Positions 24,251 through 32,337 are shown, numbered from the stretch's first letter. The stretch: 53,547 bases of DNA from Rikenellaceae bacterium (GCA_017935625.1 JAGBHC010000053.1:1-53547); one strand, 5' to 3'. Notes: a model not told the origin generated them from the sequence alone. Made by a program: numbers and translations.

Positions 24251-25558
24251 ATGGCTATTTTCGAGGTTACGGGCGGACGACGCCTGAAAGGAGAGATTAC
24301 CCCTCAGGGCGCTAAGAACGAGGCCCTTCAGATATTGTGTGCGACATTGCTCACCCCCGAGGAGGTGGTGGTCGGCAACCTGCCGCAGATAGTGGACGTG
24401 ATGCAGCTCATCGCGCTGCTCGAGCGGATGGGCGTGGAGGTGCGCCGCATCGACGGCTCCACGTACGGTTTCCGGGCCCGCCGAATCGACCTCGACTACC
24501 TGAAAAGCGACGACTATCGCGACCGGGCGGCCCGTCTGCGCGGTTCGGTGATGATTATCGGCCCGCTGCTGGCCCGTTTCGGAGTGGGCTACATCCCCAA
24601 GCCGGGCGGCGACAAGATAGGGCGCCGCAGACTCGACACCCACTTCATCGGTTTCCAGAAGCTGGGGGCCCGGTTCACGTTCGACACCAACGAGAACTTC
24701 TATTCGGTGGAGGGCCGGAATCTGAAAGGCACCTACATGCTGCTCGACGAAGCCTCCATCACCGGTACGGCCAACATCATCATGGCCGCCGTGCTGGCCA
24801 AAGGCAAGACCACCATCTACAATGCCGCCTGCGAACCCTACATCCAGCAGCTGTGCAGGATGCTCAACCGCATGGGCGCCCGCATCTCGGGCATCGCCTC
24901 CAACCTGCTCGAAATCGAGGGCGTGGAGCAGCTCGGCGGCACGACCCACACGCTGCTGCCCGACATGATTGAGGTGGGCAGTTTCATCGGCATGGCCGCC
25001 ATGTGCCGTTCGGAAATCACCATCAAGAACGTTTCGTTCGAGAATCTGGGCATCATCCCCGCGCAGTTCGCCCGCATGGGCATCGGCTTCGAACAGCGGG
25101 GCGACGACCTCTTCATCCCGCAGCAGGACCACTACCGCATCGAGAGCTTCATCGACGGTTCCATCATGAACATCGCCGATGCGCCGTGGCCCGGCCTGAC
25201 GCCCGACCTGCTGAGCGTCTTTCTGGTGGTGGCCACCCAGGCCAAGGGGGCAGTGCTCATCCACCAGAAGATGTTCGAAAGCCGTCTGTTCTTCGTGGAC
25301 AAGCTCATCGACATGGGTGCGCAGATAATTCTGTGCGACCCGCACCGCGCCACGGTCATCGGACACGACCACCGGGTGGTGCTGCGGGCCACCAGAATGA
25401 CCTCGCCCGACATCCGTGCCGGCGTGGCGCTGCTCATCGCCGCCATGAGCGCCGAGGGCAAGAGCGTCATTCAGAACGTGGAGCAGATAGACCGCGGCTA
25501 CCAGAACATCGACGGCCGTCTCAACGCCTTGGGTGCCGAAATCGTGCGCCGCGACTGA
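24251..25558 (+). CDS. murA: UDP-N-acetylglucosamine 1-carboxyvinyltransferase MurA (Asp-type active site)
   Basis: A 435-residue MurA, which transfers enolpyruvate from PEP to UDP-GlcNAc, the first committed step of peptidoglycan synthesis. The N-terminus MAIFEVTGGRRLKGEI and KNEAL (22-26, catalytic Lys22) are canonical, as are LRGSVMIIGPLLARFG and the later DMIEVGSFIGMAA. In the active-site loop the residue normally Cys115 is Asp121 (PGGD121KIGRRRLDTH). The Cys-to-Asp change is known to make MurA insensitive to fosfomycin, as in mycobacteria and chlamydiae. The start at 24251 is set by the promoter 19 bases upstream and by homology; the frame is open further upstream through the repeats. 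Confidence 0.96.
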   Translation: MAIFEVTGGRRLKGEITPQGAKNEALQILCATLLTPEEVVVGNLPQIVDVMQLIALLERMGVEVRRIDGSTYGFRARRIDLDYLKSDDYRDRAARLRGSVMIIGPLLARFGVGYIPKPGGDKIGRRRLDTHFIGFQKLGARFTFDTNENFYSVEGRNLKGTYMLLDEASITGTANIIMAAVLAKGKTTIYNAACEPYIQQLCRMLNRMGARISGIASNLLEIEGVEQLGGTTHTLLPDMIEVGSFIGMAAMCRSEITIKNVSFENLGIIPAQFARMGIGFEQRGDDLFIPQQDHYRIESFIDGSIMNIADAPWPGLTPDLLSVFLVVATQAKGAVLIHQKMFESRLFFVDKLIDMGAQIILCDPHRATVIGHDHRVVLRATRMTSPDIRAGVALLIAAMSAEGKSVIQNVEQIDRGYQNIDGRLNALGAEIVRRD

Positions 25559-25607
25559 GCGGTGCCGTCCGCGCGGGGCGCCGGGAGCCCGGAATCCCTT
25601 CTGCGAA

Positions 25608-26093
25608 CTATTCGCGGGTGCAGCCGCGGAAAGTGAAGTTCTTCTGCATCAGATAGCTGTAGCAGACCGTGATGAGCGTGGTCAGCATTTTGGAGAGCGT
25701 GGGGTCGAGGTGCGCGGCTTCGACGAGCAGTTTCATGCTGCCGTAGGTGATGAGCACGGAGCCGGCCACGGAGAGCACGTAGCGTCCCAGCTGGATGCCT
25801 CCCGGGAGTGCCGAGCCGCGGAACGCGACGTATTTGTTGAGCAGGAATCCGTTGAAAAAGGTGATGGGAAAGACTATCGCCAGAGCCGCGATGTGGGACG
25901 AAATCACCGCGAACCCCAGGTCGAAAAGACGCTGCCCGAACGCATGGTAGACCAGGTGGTAGAGCAGTGCGTCGAGCAGCATGTTCGTTCCGCCGCACAC
26001 GCCGTAGCGGAAAGTGCGGAGCGGCAGCAGGTGCCGCAGCGGCCCGATGTAGAAACGGTCTATCAGCCGGGTTATGGCGTTGGACGAGGCCAC
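25608..26093 (-). CDS. GtrA-like membrane protein
   Basis: A 161-residue protein with four membrane helices of the GtrA family, often involved in moving or translocating lipid-linked sugars. Motifs include FRYGVCGGTNMLLDALLYHLVY, FPITFFNGFLLNKYVAFRG (the conserved N-F-x-x-N-K-Y-x-x-F) and YLMQKNFTFRG at the end. No ATG lies in a suitable place; GTG at 26093, one base after the stop of the upstream HU/SPOR gene, gives the family length. An ATG at 26156 would overlap that gene by 62 bases and add an unrelated 21-residue leader. The gene ends 49 bases from the convergent murA stop. Confidence 0.82.
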   Translation of the reverse strand: MASSNAITRLIDRFYIGPLRHLLPLRTFRYGVCGGTNMLLDALLYHLVYHAFGQRLFDLGFAVISSHIAALAIVFPITFFNGFLLNKYVAFRGSALPGGIQLGRYVLSVAGSVLITYGSMKLLVEAAHLDPTLSKMLTTLITVCYSYLMQKNFTFRGCTRE

Positions 26094-26094
26094 C

Positions 26095-27114
26095 TTATCT
26101 GATTTTTTTACTGTAAATCCAAACCCCTTCGCTCCATTTGCGCAGGGTCCTCGCATGCTCTTCGGCCTGCTCGCGGTTTTCGGACGAGTAGGCGCTCACC
26201 ACCCAGCGGCCGGGAGCGTAGAAAACCTTCTCGAAGAGGGCCCCTTCGACCGTCCCCTGGTTCTGGGCGATGTAGCGTTCGGCGTTCTCCTCGCTGCTGA
26301 AGACGGCCGCCACGACATAGTGGATGTGGGTCGCTTCGGTTTGCGGAGCGGCCGTCGGGGCGGGGGCTTCGGAGCCGGCCGGAGTCTCCGCGGCGGGAGA
26401 TTGGCCGTCGGGGCTTGCCGTCGTCTGCTCCGTGGCTGCGGATTGGACGGCCTGCCGTTGCAGTTCGCGGAGGATGAAATCTTCCGAGGCGGACTCTCCG
26501 GCGGTTTCGTCTGCGGGGTTTCCGGCGCTCTTATCGGCATGTCCGCCCGAAGGGGCTGCGTCGGGCCGCGCATGGTCGCGGACGGAATTCTCGAGCTGTT
26601 CGGCGATGAACTCCTCCGATGCCGAGGGTCGGGTCCGGTCGATGCGGGTGACGCCCAGCCACACCGCGGCAGCGGCTCCGGCGGCCGCCAGGCTCCAGAG
26701 CCAGGGGGCGGGGCTTCGGCGGGGAGAGAGGGCGATGCGGCTCCTGCCGTCGGGGTTGAGCAGGGCCTCCAGTTCGGGGCTCAGGGTGAAGAAGTCGAGC
26801 CGCAGCGTGCCCACCTCCTCGATGGTGAGGTCGTTTTCCGGGTCGGCGGTGCGGGCCCGGTGCAGCCAGCTCTCGTAGAGTTGCGCCGCACGGCTCTCGT
26901 CCACCGCGCCTATCCGGCCGATTTCCCGGAGGATGTCGCAGTTCCCGGGTTTCGGGTTCCGGGAGTAGACCACCCGGCACCGGGGCGGAACCAGACTGCG
27001 TCGGCCGTCGAAGCAGGCGCCGTGCCGTTCGACGTTGAGCGACCCCGCCTGCGGCAGATTGACGCTGCGGTGGGTCGCTATCAGGTTGTAGATGATTTTG
27101 TCTATCGCACTCAT
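26095..27114 (-). CDS. HU/CCDC81-like and SPOR-domain protein
   Basis: A 339-residue protein with a cytoplasmic N-terminal module and a periplasmic SPOR domain, an arrangement seen across Bacteroidetes. Residues about 1-120 form the CCDC81-like prokaryotic HU-type module (AIDKIIYNLIATHRSVNLPQ, CRVVYSRNPKPGNCDILREI, LTIEEVGTLRL). One membrane helix lies near 143-160 (WLWSLAAAGAAAAVWLGV). A 100-residue Ala/Pro/Glu/Ser-rich linker leads to the SPOR domain (about 265-339: HYVVAAVFSSEENAERYIAQ...WVVSAYSSENREQAEEHARTL), which binds septal peptidoglycan stripped of stem peptides. It may link the nucleoid or a cytoplasmic partner to the septum (inference). The ATG at 27114 overlaps the lgt stop (ATGA); ATG 27123 is an alternative. 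Confidence 0.85.
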   Translation of the reverse strand: MSAIDKIIYNLIATHRSVNLPQAGSLNVERHGACFDGRRSLVPPRCRVVYSRNPKPGNCDILREIGRIGAVDESRAAQLYESWLHRARTADPENDLTIEEVGTLRLDFFTLSPELEALLNPDGRSRIALSPRRSPAPWLWSLAAAGAAAAVWLGVTRIDRTRPSASEEFIAEQLENSVRDHARPDAAPSGGHADKSAGNPADETAGESASEDFILRELQRQAVQSAATEQTTASPDGQSPAAETPAGSEAPAPTAAPQTEATHIHYVVAAVFSSEENAERYIAQNQGTVEGALFEKVFYAPGRWVVSAYSSENREQAEEHARTLRKWSEGVWIYSKKIR

Positions 27115-27959
27115 TGCACGCACGGTTTTTTACGGAGCGACCATACGACGATGACGATGCCCAGCACGATGAACGGGATGCTGAGCCGTTGTCCCATGTT
27201 GAGGGTCATCTCCAGCTCGAAGGCCTCCTGCACGTTCTTGATGGACTCGATGAGAAAGCGGGTGAAAAAGACTCCCAGCAGTCCGACGCCGAACATCAGT
27301 CCCGGACGGCGGCGTGCCGCGTCGCGTTTGTAGTAGAGCCACAGCAGGACGAAATAGGTGGCCAGGTAGCACAGCGCTTCGTATATCTGGGTGGGATGGC
27401 AGGCCAGCGGGGCGTAGAGCTGCTGCCACTCGCGGCTTCTTATGAAGAGAAATCCCCAGGGCAGGTCGGTGGCCGTGCCGAAAATCTCGGAGTTCATCAG
27501 GTTGCCGATGCGCACGCAGGCGCCGCCGATGCCCACGCAGAGCATGATGCGGTCGAGGCTCCAGATGTAGGGCAGCCGGTTCTTGCGCGAGAAGAGCCAC
27601 AGGCCGATTAGCAGGCCGATGGCGGCTCCGTGGCTGGCCAGTCCCGAGAGTCCGCCGCTTCCGATGCCGAATATCTCCAGGGGATGGGCCAGGTAGTAGG
27701 CCCGCTCGTAAAAAAAGCAGTGGCCGAGGCGGGCGCCGATGATGGTGCTGAAAAAGCCGTAGAAGAATATCGAATCGGAGACCTTGGGCGGCAGTCCTTC
27801 GCGCTTGACGAAACGGATGAAATACCACCAGCCGATGAGTATGGCTGCCAGCCAGCTCAGACTGTAATAACGGATGGGCAGGTCGCCGCCGACCGGCAGC
27901 GGAATGTTCACCAGTACCGGGTCCACGTCCCAGTTCACTGTCATCAATGCGTTTATCAT
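27111..27959 (-). CDS. lgt: Prolipoprotein diacylglyceryl transferase
   Basis: A 282-residue Lgt, the integral membrane enzyme that attaches diacylglycerol from phosphatidylglycerol to the lipobox cysteine of prolipoproteins. Seven membrane helices are apparent. The Lgt signature appears as VRIGNLMNSEIFG and the essential region GLSGLASHGAAIGLLIG contains the catalytic histidine; HPTQIYEAL near the C-terminal third is also typical. The gene is preceded by a promoter at 28042-28049 and overlaps the HU/SPOR gene by four bases, so lgt, the HU/SPOR gene and the GtrA-like gene form an operon. The window encodes several lipoproteins that need this enzyme. Confidence 0.95.
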   Translation of the reverse strand: MINALMTVNWDVDPVLVNIPLPVGGDLPIRYYSLSWLAAILIGWWYFIRFVKREGLPPKVSDSIFFYGFFSTIIGARLGHCFFYERAYYLAHPLEIFGIGSGGLSGLASHGAAIGLLIGLWLFSRKNRLPYIWSLDRIMLCVGIGGACVRIGNLMNSEIFGTATDLPWGFLFIRSREWQQLYAPLACHPTQIYEALCYLATYFVLLWLYYKRDAARRRPGLMFGVGLLGVFFTRFLIESIKNVQEAFELEMTLNMGQRLSIPFIVLGIVIVVWSLRKKPCVQ

Positions 27960-28041
27960 CTTTCGTATTTTCGGTTGTTGTCTTCGGCGCTGCGGACCGC
28001 CGGTGCGGCCGGCCCGCAGCGCCGTCTCTCTTTTACTGATG

Positions 28042-28074
28042 CAAAGATAACACTAAGTTTCAAGATTCCGTCAA
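28042..28074 (-). promoter_or_regulatory. lgt: lgt promoter (TATCTTTG with TTG at -33)
   Basis: Minus-strand TATCTTTG (28049-28042), with TTG at 28074-28072 and a 22-base spacer. The leader is about 75 bases. Confidence 0.65.
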
Positions 28075-28080
28075 TTTTGT

Positions 28081-28440
28081 GAATCGGAGGGCGGATGCGT
28101 GGCGGAATGCGTGGCGGAATGCGCGGCCTGCGTGCGGTCTTCGGCGGAACGGCCGGACGGGGAAGGAAGCGCCGTGCCGCTTGCTGCTCGTCAGTTGTCG
28201 CCGGTCGGGGCGCAGGCTGTCGGCTGAGGCGTTGGCCGGGGCAGGGGCGTTAGCTGCTGGTCGAGGCAGGCAGGTGTAGAGACCGGGGCGCAGACTGTCG
28301 GCCGGGGCATGTAGGGGCCGAGGTCGTTGGTTGTTGGCCGGGGTGCCGGCTGTCGGCAGAATGCGGGGCACGGCGCGTCTTTCGCGGTTCCCGTGGCCCA
28401 GCCGCCGTTCTGCCGCCGTTCTGCCGCCGTTCTGCCGCCG
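28081..28440. repeat. Degenerate short tandem repeats in a gene-free stretch
   Basis: Between the histidine-kinase stop and the lgt promoter lie several short arrays: a 12-mer GCGTGGCGGAAT twice (28097-28120), scattered CTGTCGGCCGGGG-like words (about 28200-28380), and an 11-mer GCCGCCGTTCT three times plus a partial copy (28401-28440). No gene or RNA is recognisable here. Confidence 0.75.
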
Positions 28441-28476
28441 GAGGCGTCGTGCGGGGCCGGATATCCGGCGGAGCGG

Positions 28477-29544
28477 TTACTGTTCGCCTTTGCGGCTCTT
28501 GTCGGTTCCCTTGGTGAGGGTGAAGGTGAAGGTGCTGCCGCGTCCCAGCTCGCTGCGCAGGGTGATGTTCTCCTTGTGGGCCTCGATGATGTGCTTGACA
28601 ATCGAGAGTCCGAGTCCCGTGCCGCCCTGTTCGCGGCTGCGGCTCTTGTCGGTGCGGTAGAAGCGTTCGAAGACGCGCGGAATGTCGTCGCGGGAGATGC
28701 CCACCCCGTTGTCGGCCACCTCCACGATGACCTTGTCGAACATGTCGATGAACGAGATTTTGGTGCGGCCGCACTCGTTTCCGTAACGTATCGAATTGGT
28801 TATCAGATTGACCAGCACCTGCCCGATGTAGTGTTTGTCGGCCGTCACCGCAATGGGCTGCGTGGCGCTGTTGCCCACCGTGATGAGGATGCTCTTCTTG
28901 GCAGCCTCCAGTTCGGCCGTCTCCACGATTTCGCGCGTGAGCGCCACGATGTCGAAACGCTCCATGTGCAGGCGCGTCACGTCCGATTCGAGTTTCGAGA
29001 TTTCGTCCAGGTCGGTGATGATGTTTATCAGCCGGTCGATGCTCTTCTCGGTGCGCTCCAGGTATTTGCGGTTGATGCTCTGGTCCTCCAGCCCGCCGTC
29101 GAGCAGGGTCGAGATGTAGCCCTGGATGTTGAATATGGGGGTCTTTATTTCGTGCGAGATGTTGCCGAGATACTCCCGGCGGTACTTCTCCATCTCCTTC
29201 AGGCGCTCTATCTCCCGCTGGTTGGTCTCGGCCCAGTCCGAGAGTTCGGTGCCGATGTCCTCCACCATGTTGCTGCGGCGCATCATCTCCGTCTCGAGCT
29301 CCCGGGTCTTGAGATTGCGCGAGAGGACGATTTGGTAGATGGGCTTGATTTTGTAGACGATGAACTTCTTGACGGCGAACAGCGAAAGCAGGTACACCGC
29401 GAGGAATACCGCCGCTCCCGCCGCCAGGGGCTGCCACAGGGGCATCGCCTGCGGACGGGGCGGAAGAAAGAGCGCGGCGACGGTCGCGGCCGCTGCGATG
29501 CCTGCCACCAGCAGGCTTATGGTTTCGATGCTGCGTATCTTCAT
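28477..29544 (-). CDS. PhoR-like sensor histidine kinase, orphan
   Basis: A 355-residue membrane histidine kinase. Two N-terminal helices (about 8-27 and 38-58) enclose a very short periplasmic loop, so the signal is likely sensed in or near the membrane. The dimerisation/phosphoacceptor domain has the H box YLGNISHEIKTPIFNIQG, and the ATPase domain has the N box VNLITNSIRYG, G1 VADNGVGIS, the F box FERFYRTDKSRSREQ and G2 GGTGLGLSIVKHI. All catalytic boxes are intact. No response regulator gene is next to it; the nearest receiver-containing gene, the sigma-54 activator at 21872, has a degenerate receiver. It lies 16 bases downstream of ribE and is probably co-transcribed with it. Confidence 0.93.
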   Translation of the reverse strand: MKIRSIETISLLVAGIAAAATVAALFLPPRPQAMPLWQPLAAGAAVFLAVYLLSLFAVKKFIVYKIKPIYQIVLSRNLKTRELETEMMRRSNMVEDIGTELSDWAETNQREIERLKEMEKYRREYLGNISHEIKTPIFNIQGYISTLLDGGLEDQSINRKYLERTEKSIDRLINIITDLDEISKLESDVTRLHMERFDIVALTREIVETAELEAAKKSILITVGNSATQPIAVTADKHYIGQVLVNLITNSIRYGNECGRTKISFIDMFDKVIVEVADNGVGISRDDIPRVFERFYRTDKSRSREQGGTGLGLSIVKHIIEAHKENITLRSELGRGSTFTFTLTKGTDKSRKGEQ

Positions 29545-29560
29545 CTGCGGTCGGCGGGGC

Positions 29561-30157
29561 TTATTTCATATAGTTCTGCATCATGCGTGCGATGTACTTG
29601 CCGATGATGTCGAATTCGAGATTCACCGTGCTGCCCGGTTCGATGTCGCAGAAGTTGGTGTGCGCATAGGTGTAGGGGATGATGGCCACGCGGAACGACC
29701 CCTCTTTGGAGTCCACCACGGTGAGGCTCACGCCGTTCACTGCCACCGAACCTTTCTCCACGGTGGTGTGTCCGCCGCCTTGGGGCGTGTATTCGAAGGT
29801 GAAGTACCAGCTGCCGCCGGCCTCCTCCTTGGCGGTGCAGCGGGCGGTCTGGTCTACGTGTCCCTGCACGATGTGGCCGTCGAGCAGCGCATCGGGGCGC
29901 ATGCTGCGTTCGATGTTCACCCGGTCGCCGACCGTCAGTTCGCCGAGGTTGGACTTGAGAAGCGTCTCTTTCATGGCGGTCACGGTGTAGGTGTCGCCCG
30001 CCGTCTCCACCACCGTCAGGCAGACCCCGTTGTGGGCGATGCTCTGGTCGATTCCAAGCTCCGGCGTGATTTCGCTCCGCAGGGTGAAGTGCTTGTTTTC
30101 CAACTCTTCTCTTACGGCCACCACTGTGGCCATTCTCTCTACTATTCCCGAAAACAT
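29561..30157 (-). CDS. ribE: Riboflavin synthase alpha subunit
   Basis: A 198-residue riboflavin synthase, which dismutates two molecules of 6,7-dimethyl-8-ribityllumazine to riboflavin. The two lumazine-binding barrels repeat the motif: the first starts MFSGIVERMATV with SIAHNGVCLTVV, and the second has GHIVQGHVDQTARC and GSVAVNGVSLTVVDS. The C-terminal helix IGKYIARMMQNY forms the trimer interface. The usual rib genes are not adjacent. It sits between an HTH/S24-like regulator (54-base gap) and a histidine kinase. I see no FMN riboswitch in the short upstream gap. Confidence 0.96.
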   Translation of the reverse strand: MFSGIVERMATVVAVREELENKHFTLRSEITPELGIDQSIAHNGVCLTVVETAGDTYTVTAMKETLLKSNLGELTVGDRVNIERSMRPDALLDGHIVQGHVDQTARCTAKEEAGGSWYFTFEYTPQGGGHTTVEKGSVAVNGVSLTVVDSKEGSFRVAIIPYTYAHTNFCDIEPGSTVNLEFDIIGKYIARMMQNYMK

Positions 30158-30211
30158 ATCTCTTCGTTTTGTTTGGTTGTCGTCTCGTCGTCCCGGGGCC
30201 CGGTCTCCGGC

Positions 30212-30829
30212 TTACTTGCTGGTGATGACCGCGAGCACCTGGTAGAGGTGGTCTATCTCCCGCAGCTCCACTTCCATCTCGTCGAAGTCCGTGCGGTTGG
30301 CGGGAATGAGCCGGATGGTTCCTTCCCGGCTGCCGTTGCGGACGGTGCGGAGCACCGTTTTCTTCTTCCCGGCCACGAGGTAGTCGTTGCCCGGGATGAA
30401 GCAGTCCTTGTCGCAGGAGCCGACCACCACGATGGCCCCCTGCGGGATGGCGGGCGCCATGGCCGCGCTCAGCGAGAGCGCCGCGAATTCGCTCCCCTCG
30501 AACATGGGCAGCGAAATCATGGAGGTGATTTGGTGTCTGGCCCGGCTTCCGCCCAGCGTCTCGATGTCGAGACTGTAGAACGGAGTGAGTTTCATTTTGT
30601 GATTGCTGTCCAAAAAAGTGCTTCCCTCTCCGGTGAGCAGCCACGCTTTGTTCACAGTCGGATATTTGGCCGTTATGAGATTGGCTAACTCTTTGCTTAT
30701 CCCGTTGTTACCCTTCTTAATCTGGTAGAGGTTCTCGCCGCGGGGAAGGCCCACCGAGAGTGCGAACGAATTGACGGATAAACCCGTCCACCTGACTAAT
30801 TTTTCGATTCTTTGCCAATTATCAAGCAT
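30212..30829 (-). CDS. HTH and S24/LexA-like-fold regulator without the catalytic dyad
   Basis: A 205-residue protein with an N-terminal helix-turn-helix (about 5-65: IEKLVRWTGLSVNSFALSVGL...GISKELANLITAKYPTVNKAWLLTGEG), typical of Bacteroidetes XRE-type proteins that end in W-L-x-T-G-E-G. The C-terminal half has the S24 peptidase fold (AALSLSAAMAPAIPQGAIVVVG, NDYLVAGKKKTVLRTV). The nucleophile position GDSM reads S-A-A123-M, and the general-base Lys position in TVKR reads TVL160R. Self-cleavage of the LexA kind is therefore not expected. The gene could still be a DNA-binding repressor that uses the fold as a dimerisation domain. Its targets are unknown; ribE and the kinase gene follow on the same strand. 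Confidence 0.85.
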   Translation of the reverse strand: MLDNWQRIEKLVRWTGLSVNSFALSVGLPRGENLYQIKKGNNGISKELANLITAKYPTVNKAWLLTGEGSTFLDSNHKMKLTPFYSLDIETLGGSRARHQITSMISLPMFEGSEFAALSLSAAMAPAIPQGAIVVVGSCDKDCFIPGNDYLVAGKKKTVLRTVRNGSREGTIRLIPANRTDFDEMEVELREIDHLYQVLAVITSK

Positions 30830-30831
30830 AA

Positions 30832-30865
30832 TTTTGGATTTTTACGAAAAAATGTCGCATATTTG
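30832..30865 (+). promoter_or_regulatory. Probable tRNA-Arg promoter (TTTTG-N21-CATATTTG)
   Basis: TTTTG at 30832-30836 and CATATTTG at 30858-30865, one mismatch to TAnnTTTG. The spacing is normal and the tRNA starts 52 bases further on. Confidence 0.6.
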
Positions 30866-30917
30866 CACTCGGAAACGGCGGATTACCCCCACCGGGTGGT
30901 CGAACCGCCTGCCGCAT

Positions 30918-30989
30918 GGTCCCGTAGTTCAATGGATAGAATATATGATTCCGGTTCATACGATATGGGTTCGATTCCCGTCGGGACTA
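30918..30989 (+). tRNA. tRNA-Arg (CCG)
   Basis: A 72-nt cloverleaf: acceptor GGTCCCG pairs with CGGGACT (first pair G:U), the D-arm is AGTTCAATGGATAGAAT, the anticodon loop is TTCCGGT with anticodon CCG (reads CGG), and the T-arm contains GGGTTCGATTCCC. Discriminator A; CCA is not encoded. A terminator follows at 31001-31055. Confidence 0.93.
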
Positions 30990-31000
30990 CTACTTCTCGG

Positions 31001-31055
31001 GTCGTTACGTATCCCGATAATCGGGAGGGAGGCGAGATACGCGACGATTTTTTCT
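31001..31055 (+). terminator. Terminator after tRNA-Arg
   Basis: A compound stem: GTCG...CGTATC (31001-31013) pairs with GATACG-CGAC (31036-31045), enclosing a small hairpin CCCGA/TCGGG at 31013-31025, with T-rich sequence from 31048 onward. Confidence 0.75.
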
Positions 31056-31099
31056 TTTTAAACGTTTTCTATAATCTTTAGTGGTTTTTGTGTATATCG

Positions 31100-32278
31100 C
31101 TATTTGGTGTATATATACTCTTCGCCGTCTTTGTACACGGTCACCATGGCGGTGTCGGAGGGCTCCACATGTCCGATGACGCGTGCGTCCACGCCGTATT
31201 CGCGCGAAATCTTGATGATGTCGTTGGCCACCTGCGGGTCTACGTAGAGCTCCAGCCGGTGTCCCATGTTGAAGACGCTGTACATCTCGCTCCACGGGGT
31301 CTCGCTCTGCTCCTGAATGGTCTTGAAGAGTATCGGGGTCTCGAAGAGGTTGTCCTTGATGACATGCAGCTTGTCGATGAAGTGGAGCACCTTGGTCTGG
31401 CCGCCGCCGCTGCAGTGCACCATGCCGTAGAGGTTGCCCCGGTAGTGGCGCAGCACCTCGCGCACGATGGGCAGGTAGGTGCGGGTGGGCGAGAGCACGA
31501 GCTTGCCCATGGTCACGCCGTCGAGTCCCGGCACGGGGTCGGTGAGCTTGTATTTGCCGGTGTAGACCAAATCGGCCGGTACGCCGTTGTCGAAACTTTC
31601 GGGGTAGTGCGAGGCCAGGTAGTTGGCGAAGACGTCGTGGCGGGCCGAGGTGAGGCCGTTGCTGCCCATGCCGCCGTTGTATTCGGTTTCGTATTTGGCC
31701 TGTCCGAAGGAGCTCAGTCCCACTACGTAGCATCCCGCCTTGATGCGGTCGTTGGAGATGACGTCCGCACGGTTCATGCGGGCGGTGACGGTGCTGTCCA
31801 CGATGATGGTGCGCACCAGGTCGCCCACGTCGGCCGTCTCGCCGCCGGTGGAGTATATCTCCACGCCCATGTCGCGCAGGCTCTGCAGGAACTCTTCGGT
31901 GCCGTTGATGATGGCCGAAATCACTTCGCCCGGAATGAGCCGCTTGTTGCGGCCGATGGTCGAGGAGAGCAGAATGCGGTTCACCGCACCCACGCATATC
32001 AGGTCGTCGGTATTCATGACGATGGCATCCTGTGCGATTCCTTTCCACACCGACATGTCGCCCGTCTCCTTCCAGTAGAGGTAGGCGAGCGAGGACTTGG
32101 TGCCGGCGCCGTCGGCGTGCATCACCAGACAGGAGGAGGGGTCTGCGGAGAGAGTATCGGGTATGATTTTGCAAAAGGCCTTGGGATATAGTCCTTTGTC
32201 TATCTTCTTGATTGCATTGTGGACGTCTTCCTTGGTGGAGGATACTCCTCTGCGGTTGTAACGGGATGTGACTGCCAT
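31100..32278 (-). CDS. purM: Phosphoribosylformylglycinamidine cyclo-ligase (AIR synthase)
   Basis: A 392-residue PurM, which closes the imidazole ring of aminoimidazole ribotide in purine synthesis using ATP. It belongs to the longer Bacteroidetes form (about 390 residues against 345 in E. coli). Characteristic blocks are HADGAGTKSSLAY, IAQDAIVMNTDDLICVGA (the PurM MNxxD motif), STGGETADVGDLVRTI and VHCSGGGQTKVLHFI. The promoter at 32307-32337 is a good match, so the gene is probably transcribed alone. It converges on the tRNA-Arg terminator. Confidence 0.93.
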   Translation of the reverse strand: MAVTSRYNRRGVSSTKEDVHNAIKKIDKGLYPKAFCKIIPDTLSADPSSCLVMHADGAGTKSSLAYLYWKETGDMSVWKGIAQDAIVMNTDDLICVGAVNRILLSSTIGRNKRLIPGEVISAIINGTEEFLQSLRDMGVEIYSTGGETADVGDLVRTIIVDSTVTARMNRADVISNDRIKAGCYVVGLSSFGQAKYETEYNGGMGSNGLTSARHDVFANYLASHYPESFDNGVPADLVYTGKYKLTDPVPGLDGVTMGKLVLSPTRTYLPIVREVLRHYRGNLYGMVHCSGGGQTKVLHFIDKLHVIKDNLFETPILFKTIQEQSETPWSEMYSVFNMGHRLELYVDPQVANDIIKISREYGVDARVIGHVEPSDTAMVTVYKDGEEYIYTK

Positions 32279-32306
32279 ATTGTTTTTTCGTTTAGTAAAC
32301 TATCCA

Positions 32307-32337
32307 CAAAAGTAGGCATAAATATAATTTTGTCCAA
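32307..32337 (-). promoter_or_regulatory. purM: purM promoter (TTGG-N19-TACTTTTG)
   Basis: Minus-strand TACTTTTG (32314-32307) with TTGG at 32337-32334, 19-base spacer; the leader is about 20 bases. Confidence 0.8.

Noticed and set aside
30158-30211. FMN riboswitch before ribE
   Set aside because: The gap is only 54 bases and lacks the conserved RFN elements.
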